NCBI RefSeq assembly: GCF_000320405.1
Contig: NZ_KB291618.1
Span: 62,001 to 126,000, forward strand
DNA: 64,000 nucleotides
DNA from: Clostridium celatum DSM 1785
Lineage (GTDB): Bacteria; Bacillota; Clostridia; Clostridiales; Clostridiaceae
Reading direction: 5' to 3'
The notes beneath the pieces were generated by a model. The model made no database searches, was not told the origin of the DNA, and saw only the letters and a program-made list of their open reading frames with translations. How positions within the stretch are numbered: position 1 is the stretch's first letter; each line of letters begins with the position of its first letter. Made by a program: the position numbers and the translations under genes. Of the stretch, positions 17,398-27,751 are shown piece by piece.

Positions 17398-19653
17398 TTA
17401 TTCATTGAATTCTTCTTCTGGTTCTATTGATTCCTCTGTTTTTTCTTCATCTTCAATCTTAGTTCCAAACTCTTTTTTTACTTCTGCAATTATTGAAGCT
17501 GTCTCTTCGCTTGGCACTATTTCTTCTAAATGTTGTTCACTTTCAAGTATATCAAAGAAAATTTCTCTGTTATCTATATCAACTCTAGAGCATTTTACTT
17601 TAACCGAATCACCTAATCTATAAATTTTCTTAGTTCTTTGACCTAAAAGCATTAAATGTTGCTCATCATAAACATAATAGTCATCATCTAAATCAGTTAT
17701 ATGAACAAGTCCTTCTACTGTATTTGGAAGTTCAACAAATATACCAAATGATGTAACAGATGATATAATTCCTTCAAATTCTTCACCTATTCTATCCATC
17801 ATATATTCAGCTTTCTTTAAATCATCAACTTCTCTTTCTGCTTCCTCTGCAAGTCGTTCCATATCTGATGATTGCTTTGCAGCTATATCAACTATTGGTG
17901 CAAGTTTGGCAGCTCTTTTTTCATCTATCTTACCATTTAAGAATTCCTTTATTATTCTATGAATTTGTAAATCAGGGTATCTTCTAATTGGTGATGTAAA
18001 GTGGCAATAATATGTTGCTGCTAATCCAAAGTGCGAAGAACATTCTGGTGTATATTTTGCCTTCATCATACTTCTTAATAAAAGAGTACTAACTACAGTT
18101 TCTTCTTTCTTACCTTTAACCTTTTCTAGTACTTCTTGAAGAATTCTTGGATGAATATCTTGTGTTACTTTCATTGTATATCCTAAGTTGTAAATAAAGT
18201 CCCTAAATTTTTGTAATTTTTCTTCATCTGGATTTTCATGAACTCTATATACAAAAGGTAAATTAGTCCAGAACATATGCTCAGCAATAGTTTCATTACA
18301 AACAAGCATGAATTCTTCAATTATTCTATTTGCTATTTCTCTTTCATATGGTTTTATATCAATTGGTTTACCATTTTCATTTAAGATTATTTTAGATTCT
18401 TCAAAATCAAAATCTATAGCGCCCCTTCTCATTCTCTTATTTCTAAGTATTAAGCAAAGCTCTTGCATTGTTTTAAAGTCATCTACTAAATAATCATACT
18501 TCTTAATAAGTTCCTCATCATTATCTCTAAGTATTTTAGTTACATCTGTATATGTCATTCTTTCTGATGTTCTAATAACAGTTTCAGCTATTTCATGGTC
18601 ACAAACTTTACCATTGTTATCAATAGTCATAAAGCAACTTAATGCTAATCTATCAACCTTAGGATTAAGTGAACATATGCCATTTGAAAGCTTCCTTGGA
18701 AGCATTGGTATAACTCTATCTATTAAATAAACTGAAGTTCCTCTTTTTAACGCTTCTTTATCTAGCGGATTTTTTTCTTTAACATAATGAGTAACATCTG
18801 CAATATGAACTCCTAACTTATATCTACCATTATCTAATTTTTCAATAGAAACAGCATCATCAAGATCCTTTGCATCTTCTCCATCTATTGTTACCATTCT
18901 AAGATTTCTAATATCTTTTCTTCTCTCTATTTCTTTTTCTTCTATTTCTTCTGAAATTCCTTCAGCATAAGCTAAAACCTTTGGTGGAAACTCTTCTGGA
19001 AGACCATGTTTTTTAATTATAGTTAAAATATCTAATCCTTTTTCACCTTTTTTTCCAAGCACTTCTTTAACTATTCCTTCAGGACTTCTTCTCTTTTCTG
19101 GCCATTTAGTTACTTCCGCAATAACTACATCACCATGCTTTGCTCCATTTTTATCTTTCTTTGAAATAAATATATCTTGATTTAATCTAGAATCCTCTGG
19201 AACAACAAACCCAAAGTTTCTACTATCTTCATAAACACCTATAATTCTAGTATTAGCTCTCTCAAGTACTTCTACAACTTCTCCTTCTCTCTTCTTCCCA
19301 TTAATATCATCTCTAGTAATTTGCACAAGTACCCTATCGTTATTCATAGCACCATTAATAAATGAACTTGGAATAAAAACATCCTTTTCTCCTTCTTCTT
19401 CTGGAATTAAGAAACCAAATCCTTTTTGATGCGCCTGAAGTTTCCCTTTTATAAGTCCTAATCTTTCAGGAAGTGCAAATTTATCTTTTTTTGTTCTAAT
19501 AATTAACCCTTCTAACTCCATAACCTTTAAGGCTCTTTTAAATGATTTATATTCATCTGGATTTATATCAAAAACTGTAACTAGTTCTTGAATATCCATA
19601 GGTCTATATGCCTCTTCCCTCATAAAGCTGAGTAAGGTGTCTTTTATTTTCAT
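17398..19653 (-). CDS. rnr: Ribonuclease R
   Basis: Processive 3' to 5' exoribonuclease that degrades structured RNA. It has 751 residues: winged-helix-like N-terminus (1-65), two cold-shock domains (about 67-200), RNB catalytic domain (about 245-575) with metal-binding aspartates in DGEDAKDLDDAVS (260, 263, 265, 266), and S1 domain (about 625-710). The tail is acidic (ending EEEFNE) rather than Lys-rich. The ATG follows GGAGGAAATTAC. It sits between secG and smpB, a layout frequent in Firmicutes, where secG-rnr-smpB are co-transcribed; here a terminator follows secG, so read-through or a separate promoter is needed. Confidence 0.96.
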   Translation of the reverse strand: MKIKDTLLSFMREEAYRPMDIQELVTVFDINPDEYKSFKRALKVMELEGLIIRTKKDKFALPERLGLIKGKLQAHQKGFGFLIPEEEGEKDVFIPSSFINGAMNNDRVLVQITRDDINGKKREGEVVEVLERANTRIIGVYEDSRNFGFVVPEDSRLNQDIFISKKDKNGAKHGDVVIAEVTKWPEKRRSPEGIVKEVLGKKGEKGLDILTIIKKHGLPEEFPPKVLAYAEGISEEIEEKEIERRKDIRNLRMVTIDGEDAKDLDDAVSIEKLDNGRYKLGVHIADVTHYVKEKNPLDKEALKRGTSVYLIDRVIPMLPRKLSNGICSLNPKVDRLALSCFMTIDNNGKVCDHEIAETVIRTSERMTYTDVTKILRDNDEELIKKYDYLVDDFKTMQELCLILRNKRMRRGAIDFDFEESKIILNENGKPIDIKPYEREIANRIIEEFMLVCNETIAEHMFWTNLPFVYRVHENPDEEKLQKFRDFIYNLGYTMKVTQDIHPRILQEVLEKVKGKKEETVVSTLLLRSMMKAKYTPECSSHFGLAATYYCHFTSPIRRYPDLQIHRIIKEFLNGKIDEKRAAKLAPIVDIAAKQSSDMERLAEEAEREVDDLKKAEYMMDRIGEEFEGIISSVTSFGIFVELPNTVEGLVHITDLDDDYYVYDEQHLMLLGQRTKKIYRLGDSVKVKCSRVDIDNREIFFDILESEQHLEEIVPSEETASIIAEVKKEFGTKIEDEEKTEESIEPEEEFNE

Positions 19654-19811
19654 GTAATTTCCTCCGATTAATTTAATTTATTGTCTTTATCCATTATTTT
19701 CTTATACACACTATTTATTATAGTACCACATGTATGTTTTTTTATTCAACACACAGCGCTTAAAATAATTTCCCTACTATAATAGTATTCTCAAAATTTT
19801 AGTAAATCACT

Positions 19812-19841
19812 AAAAAAAGACCACTATTTTATATAGTGGCC
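19812..19841 (-). terminator. Terminator after secG
   Basis: GGCCACTAT pairs with ATAGTGGTC on the minus strand (one GU pair fixes orientation), followed by seven U. The U tract reaches toward rnr. Confidence 0.82.
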
Positions 19842-19856
19842 TAAGTAATAATTATA

Positions 19857-20087
19857 TTAAACTATATTTAAAACTACTGTGTTTATTGCAAATAGAAGCA
19901 TTGAAACTATTGTTAACTTAACTAACATTGCTTCTTTTGTCTTAGCTTTGTTTTTTGTAAAGAATGTTTCACTCTTACTTCCTTGAATTAACCCACTTAA
20001 AGCATCAGCTTTACTTTTTTGCATTAATATTGACACTACAACTATTAATCCTAAAACCGCTTCTAAAACAAATAATACATTTTTCAC
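19857..20087 (-). CDS. secG: Preprotein translocase subunit SecG
   Basis: Small accessory subunit of the SecYEG channel. It has 76 residues from the GTG at 20087. The ribosome binding site GGGAGGTGTAACC precedes this GTG, and an upstream in-frame GTG at 20102 lies inside that site, so it is not the start. Two membrane helices (about 3-22 and 53-74) flank a cytosolic loop with LSGLIQGSK, the family signature of the SecG loop. It lies upstream of rnr and smpB, as in other Firmicutes. Confidence 0.92.
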   Translation of the reverse strand: MKNVLFVLEAVLGLIVVVSILMQKSKADALSGLIQGSKSETFFTKNKAKTKEAMLVKLTIVSMLLFAINTVVLNIV

Positions 20088-20299
20088 GGTTACACCTCCC
20101 ACTCTATACTTTCAAGCATACTCATATGAAATTATCATAACATAATAATCCTACTATTACAAGATTATTTACAAATAACTCCATAATTTTCTAGGCCATT
20201 CTTCTGTAAATATCAAAATATTACATTAAGATTTTACTAAATAAATTTAATATATTTTAAGTATCCTATAGATAATATTAATAAGCTCAAATTATAATT

Positions 20300-21370
20300 T
20301 TATATAATTTTTTCATTGGTTAAACTACCTTTGCTACACTTAATGCTAGACTTGCTTTTTAATAATCTTATGCTAGCTACAACAATTCCACTTATTATTA
20401 CAAACAGATAAAAACTAATCCCTCTACTAAGTAACATTGCTGAGCTTAATGAACTTGATGGAAAAAGTGTTTTAAATAAAGTTAAAAAACTACCTTCACT
20501 TGTTCCAACAGCTCCAGGAAGAGGAATTGCAGAAACAGAAATAAACAATATTGCTTGTATTAAAAAAACTGTAAAGAATGAAAAATCATCAAGGCCAAAT
20601 GCTTTATACACAAAAAAAGTTATACTATACATTGCTCCTATTTGAATAATAGTTATTAAAAGTACTTTTATAAAAATATATTTATTTTCTATAATTAGTA
20701 TTGCTCCTTGTTGGTATTGACTTATTTGTTCTTTTACTTGTTTTCTAATCTTTTCAACATCTATAAATTTCAGTATACTTATTAATCTTAAAAATAATTC
20801 CGCTAATTTCATTGTAAATTTTTTCGAAAATATAGCTAAAATAATAAAGCAAAGAATTAACAAATTAATTAACAATCCTAAAAAAATAAGAATCCTCATT
20901 GTGTAATTTAAGTTCATAATAAAATCTAAATTAGCTATAATACCTATTACTGCAATAGTTACTGTAACAATTTGAAAACTAGCAAGCTCCATAAGTAATA
21001 CAAGCGAAGAATGTGAAATATTAATGTTGTCTCTCTTCATATAATAAACTTGCATAGGTTGTCCTCCTGAAGCTGATGGAGTTATGGAACTAAAAAAGAA
21101 ACCTACAAATGAATATTTTAATCCTTGAAAAACACTTATATCATATGAAAATATTTTTAGCATTCGTCTAATATTTATTCCTTCACAAATTATGAATATA
21201 AACATACAAATAATTCCTATAAATATATAAAATAAATTTACAGACTTTAGTGAAATTAATATATTACTTACACTACTGTCTTTAAATAAAATAAAAAATG
21301 TAACTGAAATTAACGCTATAAAAAATATACTATTTTTAAAAATATCTTTTGGGGTTATATTATTACTCAT
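20300..21370 (-). CDS. UPF0104/LPG-synthase-like membrane protein (flippase-type)
   Basis: The 356-residue polytopic protein of the YbhN/UPF0104 family has about eight membrane helices, homologous to the flippase half of MprF. The hallmark SASGGQPMQVYYMKR (about 99-113) and the PLPGAVGTSEGSF loop (about 280-292) are present. It has no catalytic lysyl-transferase domain. It overlaps the deacetylase gene by 8 bases and so is translationally coupled to it. Together with the upstream glycosyltransferase it suggests an envelope glycolipid or wall-modification operon, with this protein possibly moving the lipid product across the membrane. That role is inference. Confidence 0.85.
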   Translation of the reverse strand: MSNNITPKDIFKNSIFFIALISVTFFILFKDSSVSNILISLKSVNLFYIFIGIICMFIFIICEGINIRRMLKIFSYDISVFQGLKYSFVGFFFSSITPSASGGQPMQVYYMKRDNINISHSSLVLLMELASFQIVTVTIAVIGIIANLDFIMNLNYTMRILIFLGLLINLLILCFIILAIFSKKFTMKLAELFLRLISILKFIDVEKIRKQVKEQISQYQQGAILIIENKYIFIKVLLITIIQIGAMYSITFFVYKAFGLDDFSFFTVFLIQAILFISVSAIPLPGAVGTSEGSFLTLFKTLFPSSSLSSAMLLSRGISFYLFVIISGIVVASIRLLKSKSSIKCSKGSLTNEKII

Positions 21371-22046
21371 ACAGTTCTCCTATTGTGATAAACTCATATC
21401 CTTCTTCAAGCCATATAGGCAATGTTTTTTCTAAAGCTTCAATTGTTCTAAGAGGAGCTTCATTTTTACCTCTTCCATCATGTAAACAGATAATACTTTT
21501 ATTTTTTGTTTCATTTAATAATCGTTTTGATATTTCATCTGAACTTATATCACTTTTCCAGTCACCAATTATTACATCCCAAAGTACTAAACTTAAGTTA
21601 TATTTCTTCAAATTAACTAATGTTGTTAAATTGAGATGACCCCACGGTGGTCTAAATGACTTAACTGAAATCTTTAAATTCTTAAAGATTTTTATACTCT
21701 CTTCAAAATCTTTATTTGTATATAAAGGACCTCTTATTAAACCATTTTGATGTTCTAAAGAATGAAGTCCTATAGTGTGTCCTTCTTCTTCCATACGCTT
21801 TATAATGCTACTATTTTTTTCTGCAAACTTAGCAACAACAAAAAATGTAGCTTTTATATTATATCTTTTAAGTAAATCCAAAAGTTTTTCTGTATATTTT
21901 TCATCTGGTCCATCATCAAAAGTTAAGGATAAAAACTTTTCACTTTTAACCTCATTAGCAATAGACGTACCTTTAAATTTAAAATAAAAGGTTGGAAAAA
22001 CGCTATATGCCAATATACTAATTGCTATAATAACTACAAATCCCAT
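21363..22046 (-). CDS. Membrane-anchored polysaccharide deacetylase (NodB/CE4)
   Basis: It removes acetyl groups from an extracytoplasmic amino sugar polymer, most often peptidoglycan GlcNAc. It has 227 residues: an N-terminal membrane helix (3-21), then the NodB domain with TFDDGPD (Asp44 catalytic base, Asp45 metal), HSLEH (His95, His99 metal), RPPWGH and CLHDGRG. All five CE4 motifs are present, so it should be active. It starts 2 bases after the glycosyltransferase stop and overlaps the flippase-like gene, making one operon. The substrate could also be a glycolipid head group made by the neighbour. Confidence 0.9.
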   Translation of the reverse strand: MGFVVIIAISILAYSVFPTFYFKFKGTSIANEVKSEKFLSLTFDDGPDEKYTEKLLDLLKRYNIKATFFVVAKFAEKNSSIIKRMEEEGHTIGLHSLEHQNGLIRGPLYTNKDFEESIKIFKNLKISVKSFRPPWGHLNLTTLVNLKKYNLSLVLWDVIIGDWKSDISSDEISKRLLNETKNKSIICLHDGRGKNEAPLRTIEALEKTLPIWLEEGYEFITIGELYE

Positions 22047-22048
22047 TA

Positions 22049-23123
22049 CTAAGCTCCCCTCTTAAACTTTTCTATAATATTTATAATCTCTTCTTGTCTT
22101 AGTTTCTCTTTAATTTTCTTCATATTACGTTTCATTTCTAAAACAGCTACATCATTATTTATTAATTCTATAATGTCTTTTTCTATATAAAAATTCTTTT
22201 TCCAAATAACTTTACCTATTTTTTCTCTTTCAATATATTGTGCATTTTTAATTTCTTGTACTAAAAAAGGTTCTATAACATAAATAGGTACTTCACTATG
22301 AATTGCTTCAAATAAAGTTATTCCACCTGACTTTGATATTATTAAATCTGCTTTTTTCATATACTCGCTTATTGTATCTGTATATCCAACTACAACTATA
22401 TTTTTATACTTTCCCTTTAATATAGTCATACATTTTTTTATTATTTCCCGTTATAATTGTTGTTTTTATATTTCTTTCATTATTAAGTGATTCAAATACC
22501 TCTTCTTTAAAGGGAATTAAACCTAAGCCTCCACCCATAATTAAAACCTCTTTTAATCTATTTTTATGAAGTGATACAGTATTATTTTTAAATTGTTGCT
22601 TAACCGGAATTCCGGTAACAAATATTTTCTCTTCATCAATACCTTTTTTAATTAAATCTTCTTTTATACTATAATCTCCAACACAATAAAAATCTGTATT
22701 TTTGTAAATCCATTCACTATGACTAGAAATATCAGTTATGAATGTAAATAAAGGAATATTTAATTTCTTAATGGATTTATATTTTGAAATATATTGTGAG
22801 CTTATTGGTAATGTAGATATAACTAAGTCAGGTTTATACTCTAAAAATAACTTATCTATTTTATTTACAAATAAATAATTAAAAGTTTTAATATTATAGT
22901 CTTCATTATTACTATTTATAAAATTATATAAATTCGACCATTTTGTAACTAATACATTAAAACTACTATAAATAACCTTACTTGTTTTTGGCATTAAATA
23001 TTCTAATATATCTACTATATCTACATTAATATCTGAACACTTACTTTTTATTTCTTCATTTATTGCTTCTGATACAGAATAATGTCCCATTCCGAATTTT
23101 CCTGTTAAAATTAATACATTCAT
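22049..23123 (-). pseudogene. MurG-like/diacylglycerol glycosyltransferase (one frameshift)
   Basis: Two ORFs (23123-22404 and 22429-22049) are the N- and C-terminal halves of one GT28-type glycosyltransferase of 357 residues, similar to UgtP and MGDG synthases. The first half has the MGDG-synthase N-domain (MNVLILTGKFGMGHYSVSEA) and the TDISSHSEW/GIPV motifs. The second has the sugar-nucleotide-binding ISKSGGITLFEA motif. Reading continues correctly if one base is removed from AAAGGGAAAG near 22411-22420 (KMYDYIKGKYKNIVV). Restored, it would transfer a sugar to diacylglycerol or similar at the membrane. The start follows TTGGGGGAAATAAA. It is first in the operon with the deacetylase and flippase-like genes. 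Confidence 0.85.
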
Positions 23124-23349
23124 TTTATTTCCCCCAACTTTTTACTATAAATTAATTATAAATAGTAAATCTTAATATTTATTTAATTCAAATCTTAATA
23201 TTTACTTATATAGAATGCTTAATTTATTAAGATTTTATTAAATTACTTCATATTTAAAACTCATTACTTTTTCTTAATTAATTTTATATAAAAAATTTTT
23301 TATAACATATCGATTAATATTACATAGTTATTACAATTTTGTAATATAT

Positions 23350-23382
23350 AAAAAGACCGTGCTAAATTTGCACGATCCTTTA
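23350..23382 (-). terminator. Terminator of eno
   Basis: GATCGTGC with GCACGGTC on the minus strand (GU pair fixes orientation), then U. It lies just after the eno stop. The remaining 23124-23349 is AT-rich without visible features. Confidence 0.8.
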
Positions 23383-23400
23383 TTTTTAACTATTAATTTT

Positions 23401-24711
<1,311 letters not shown>

Positions 24712-24860
24712 TTAAATTTAGCAATAAATGAAATATTTATTTTTTTCTTTACCATCTACCTACTTATTTTTTACAGTAAAAATGAATAATATTCACTTAT
24801 TAAAATAAAAAATAAGATAGCAAATAGATATTTATTTTCCATTCACCACCTTACTTTTTA

Positions 24861-25445
24861 TTAATACTCTTTTGCATAATATTGATTAATTTTTTGCTCC
24901 CACTCTGTTGCCTTTCTTCTATCTATTATATATATGCCTTTTAAAAACTCTTCTAAAACACCTACTCCATCAAGACCTTTCATCAAATGCCTTGGATAAT
25001 CAACTTTTCTTCTATAACACTGCTTAGGATCAATAACCATTAACCTTTCAGCTTTATCTACATATATATCTCTACATCTAGCATCTAATTTTGTAAATTT
25101 TAAAGCCTTAAATTCATTTATTAATCTGTAAAGATTATATATTAACTGCTGACTTAATCCATTTTCTTCTATATAATCATCTAATCTCTTTCCATTTACC
25201 ATATCCCTTAATATATAATAATCTCCATTTTTATATATTTTGGGGAAATATTTAGATTTTTTTACTTTGTATAATATTTCTGCTTCACTTCTACAAACAT
25301 TTTTATCTGTAAATATTTTTATAGCCCTATTTCCAGGTACTTCATAAACAATTCCATTATGCCCTTCCCCTAAAACTTTAGCATCTTTGAACAATCGTTC
25401 CACTTCTTTATCGAAGTCTGCTGAATACGCATATGTCCTAGCCAT
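24861..25445 (-). CDS. Small Ser/Thr protein-kinase-like protein
   Basis: The 194 residues fit the start of a eukaryotic-type kinase fold: Gly-rich loop LGEGHNGIVYEV (25-36), ATP-anchoring Lys in AIKIF (Lys43), a Glu in the following helix (SEAE), and a catalytic-loop-like RDIYVD (125-130). The DFG motif is replaced by IDPK (138-141). The C-lobe is very short and no activation segment or substrate lobe is clear. It may be a lipopolysaccharide-kinase/RIO-like minimal kinase or a pseudokinase. The start follows AAGGTAGG. It is upstream of eno on the same strand with 160 bases between. Its substrate is unknown. Confidence 0.72.
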   Translation of the reverse strand: MARTYAYSADFDKEVERLFKDAKVLGEGHNGIVYEVPGNRAIKIFTDKNVCRSEAEILYKVKKSKYFPKIYKNGDYYILRDMVNGKRLDDYIEENGLSQQLIYNLYRLINEFKALKFTKLDARCRDIYVDKAERLMVIDPKQCYRRKVDYPRHLMKGLDGVGVLEEFLKGIYIIDRRKATEWEQKINQYYAKEY

Positions 25446-25570
25446 TATAACCTACCTTAATTAATATTTGTACTATTATATTAATAATAATATTATTATA
25501 TTCTTATAATACTCACCTATAGTATATTAATCCTATCTAAAATACAATTTTCTTTTTCTAAAAAATATAT

Positions 25571-25612
25571 AAAAATAGTTAAACTTAATGGATATCAAGT
25601 TTAACTATTTTT
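25571..25612 (-). terminator. Terminator of the manA transcript
   Basis: Perfect 16-bp stem AAAAATAGTTAAACTT (25571-25586) with AAGTTTAACTATTTTT (25597-25612). U runs flank both sides; it serves the minus-strand genes ending at 25706. Confidence 0.8.
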
Positions 25613-25705
25613 TATAATTCTATAGTATTTAAATTTATATATATCAATAACTTTTCTTTACAATATTTTTTTAATATCTGTGATAAATAATTAATAACAT
25701 CTCTT

Positions 25706-26641
25706 TTACATAGGATAACTTTTTATTACTTCTAATTCACCTTTAACAGAATAATTCCCCAATTTTGCTGGAATTAAGTAGCTATCTCCCATTTTAATTT
25801 CTTCAGAGAATTCTTTTCCTTCGATTGTTCCTTTTCCATCAACACAAGTTAAAATAAAGAATTTTTCTTCATTGCTACAGTCTGTCCATTCTTTTTTAAT
25901 ATTAAATTTTTGCATTCCAAAATATTCATTTTCACAAAAATTAATTTTAGAGAATCCTTCAAACTCAACAATCTCATGATTTGATAAATTTTCTGCTGCT
26001 AAATCAAAGTTTATTACATCAAGTGATTTTTCAACATGAATTTCTCTTGGTCTTCCGTAATCATAAACTCTATAAGTAACATCTGAATTTTGTTGAATTT
26101 CAGCTATTATTAATCCTTCACATATAGCATGAACAAGTCCACTATTTATTAAGAAGCAATCACCTTTTTTAACTTCAATTACATTTAGATAATCTTCTGA
26201 TTTACCTTCTTCTATAGCTTTTGCAAAAGTAGCTTTATTACAATTTTTTGTTCCAACAATTAACTTAGCTCCTGGTTTTGCATCAACAACATACCAAGCC
26301 TCAGTCTTTCCAAATTCATTTTCAACTCTCTTTGCATATTCATCACCAGGGTGAACTTGTACAGATAATTTTTCTTTTGAATTTATAAGTTTAACTAATA
26401 ATGGAAACTTTTCTGTGCTTACTTTTGAACCAACTAAATCATGACCAAATTCTGAAATTATTTCATCAAATCTTTTTCCTTTAAGCTCCCCATTGGCTAC
26501 AATTCCAATACCATTTGGATGGCAAGCTATATCCCAGCTTTCACCAATCTCCCCCTCTGGCATATTATCTCTAAAATTTTCAAAATCTCTTCCACCCCAA
26601 ATTTTATTATAATAAAGATTTTCAAATCTAATTGGATACAT
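25706..26641 (-). CDS. manA: Mannose-6-phosphate isomerase, class I
   Basis: Interconverts mannose-6-phosphate and fructose-6-phosphate with Zn2+. It has 311 residues, the short Firmicutes form. Zinc ligands are visible: Gln95 and His97 in QVHPGDEYA, Glu114 in KTEAWY, and His171 in GLVHAI. The cupin barrel occupies the first two thirds, followed by a small C-terminal beta domain. The ATG follows GGGAGTTTGAT. It starts 30 bases after the ROK kinase gene ends, so the two are probably one operon that channels hexoses into glycolysis. Confidence 0.95.
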   Translation of the reverse strand: MYPIRFENLYYNKIWGGRDFENFRDNMPEGEIGESWDIACHPNGIGIVANGELKGKRFDEIISEFGHDLVGSKVSTEKFPLLVKLINSKEKLSVQVHPGDEYAKRVENEFGKTEAWYVVDAKPGAKLIVGTKNCNKATFAKAIEEGKSEDYLNVIEVKKGDCFLINSGLVHAICEGLIIAEIQQNSDVTYRVYDYGRPREIHVEKSLDVINFDLAAENLSNHEIVEFEGFSKINFCENEYFGMQKFNIKKEWTDCSNEEKFFILTCVDGKGTIEGKEFSEEIKMGDSYLIPAKLGNYSVKGELEVIKSYPM

Positions 26642-26671
26642 ATCAAACTCTCCCTTTCTTAAATAAACTTA

Positions 26672-27616
26672 TTATCTTAATTCACTTATAGCTAATGCAG
26701 CTGCCCCTAAAACACCTGATTTACCTTCTAAGTTAGATTTTTCTATCTTACAGTTTTCAGCTATTATACTTAAAGACCTATGTTTTACAATTTCTTTTAC
26801 TCTTTCTATAACAACCTCTCCACCATTAATAACACCACCACCAAGGACTATCATATCTGGATCTAAAGTATTCATCACATTAGAAACTACTAGGCCTAAA
26901 TATGATAATGCTTCATCTAAAATATCATTAGCCACATAATCTCCTTCAGCTGCTTCAACAAACACCTCTTTAGCTGTTATATTTTCATAATTTTTAAGAT
27001 TCGTATTAACATTGCTATTAACAGCCTCTAATGCTCTCTTCATTATCGCCGTACCTGATGACATTCTCTCTGAACACCCTTTATTTCCACACCCACATCT
27101 TGGTCCATCCTTAAAAACTGTAGTATGTCCTACTTCTAATGCATTTGAAGTGCTACCCCTATATATCTTTCCATTTAATATAGCTCCTCCACCTATGCCT
27201 GTACTTACAGTTATATAAACCATATTTTCAGTACCTTTACCTACTCCAAACATATACTCGGCTAATGTAGCTGCATTTGCATCATTATCTAAAAAAGTTG
27301 GTAAATTATACGTAGTAGTTAATTCTTCTACTATATTATAATTATTAAAAGGTAGGTTAGGTGGTGCCACAATTAACCCTCTTTTTACATCTAAAGGTCC
27401 TGGCGATCCAATCCCTATTGCCCCTACTTTTTCTCTATCAATATCCTCTAAAACATAATCTATAGTTTTCTTTATATTAGAAACTATTGCAATATCCCCT
27501 TTATTAGCTTCTGTACTAACAATCTTTTCTTTTATAATATTTCCTTTTAAATCAACTAATGCTGTATATATTTTAGTTCCACCTAAATCAACAGCTACAA
27601 CATAATCTTTATCCAT
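26672..27616 (-). CDS. glcK: ROK-family glucokinase
   Basis: ATP-dependent hexose kinase. It has 314 residues with the ATP site DLGGTKI (10-16), GSPGPLD, substrate loop NDANAATLAEY with the catalytic Asp, and the ROK zinc motif GPRCGCGNKGCSE. It lies between bgl and manA. Glucose is the likely substrate because phospho-beta-glucosidase action releases free glucose; ROK fructokinases have the same motifs, so specificity is inferred. Confidence 0.88.
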   Translation of the reverse strand: MDKDYVVAVDLGGTKIYTALVDLKGNIIKEKIVSTEANKGDIAIVSNIKKTIDYVLEDIDREKVGAIGIGSPGPLDVKRGLIVAPPNLPFNNYNIVEELTTTYNLPTFLDNDANAATLAEYMFGVGKGTENMVYITVSTGIGGGAILNGKIYRGSTSNALEVGHTTVFKDGPRCGCGNKGCSERMSSGTAIMKRALEAVNSNVNTNLKNYENITAKEVFVEAAEGDYVANDILDEALSYLGLVVSNVMNTLDPDMIVLGGGVINGGEVVIERVKEIVKHRSLSIIAENCKIEKSNLEGKSGVLGAAALAISELR

Positions 27617-27661
27617 AATATTTCCGTCCTTGATAATATTTTATTTTCAAAATTTCACCTT

Positions 27662-27751
27662 AAAAATTAAGAGTAAAGAGCTAAAATTACTAACTCAATA
27701 CTCTATTTATTATCTATAAAAACTTTAACTCTTAATTTTTAGCTCTTTTAA
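27662..27751 (-). terminator. Interlocking inverted repeats after the GH1 gene
   Basis: On the minus strand four arms run in order A (AAAGAGCTAAAA), B (AATTAAGAGT), A' (TTTTAGCTCTTT), B' (ACTCTTAATTTTT). A pairs with A' and B with B', so the two hairpins exclude each other or form a pseudoknot. B-B' ends in U and can act as terminator. It begins at the GH1 stop codon and precedes glcK. Confidence 0.5.

Noticed and set aside
22404-22429. Programmed +1 frameshift in the glycosyltransferase
   Set aside because: The AAAGGGAAAG run favours an indel, and other genes in the window show the same kind of break.
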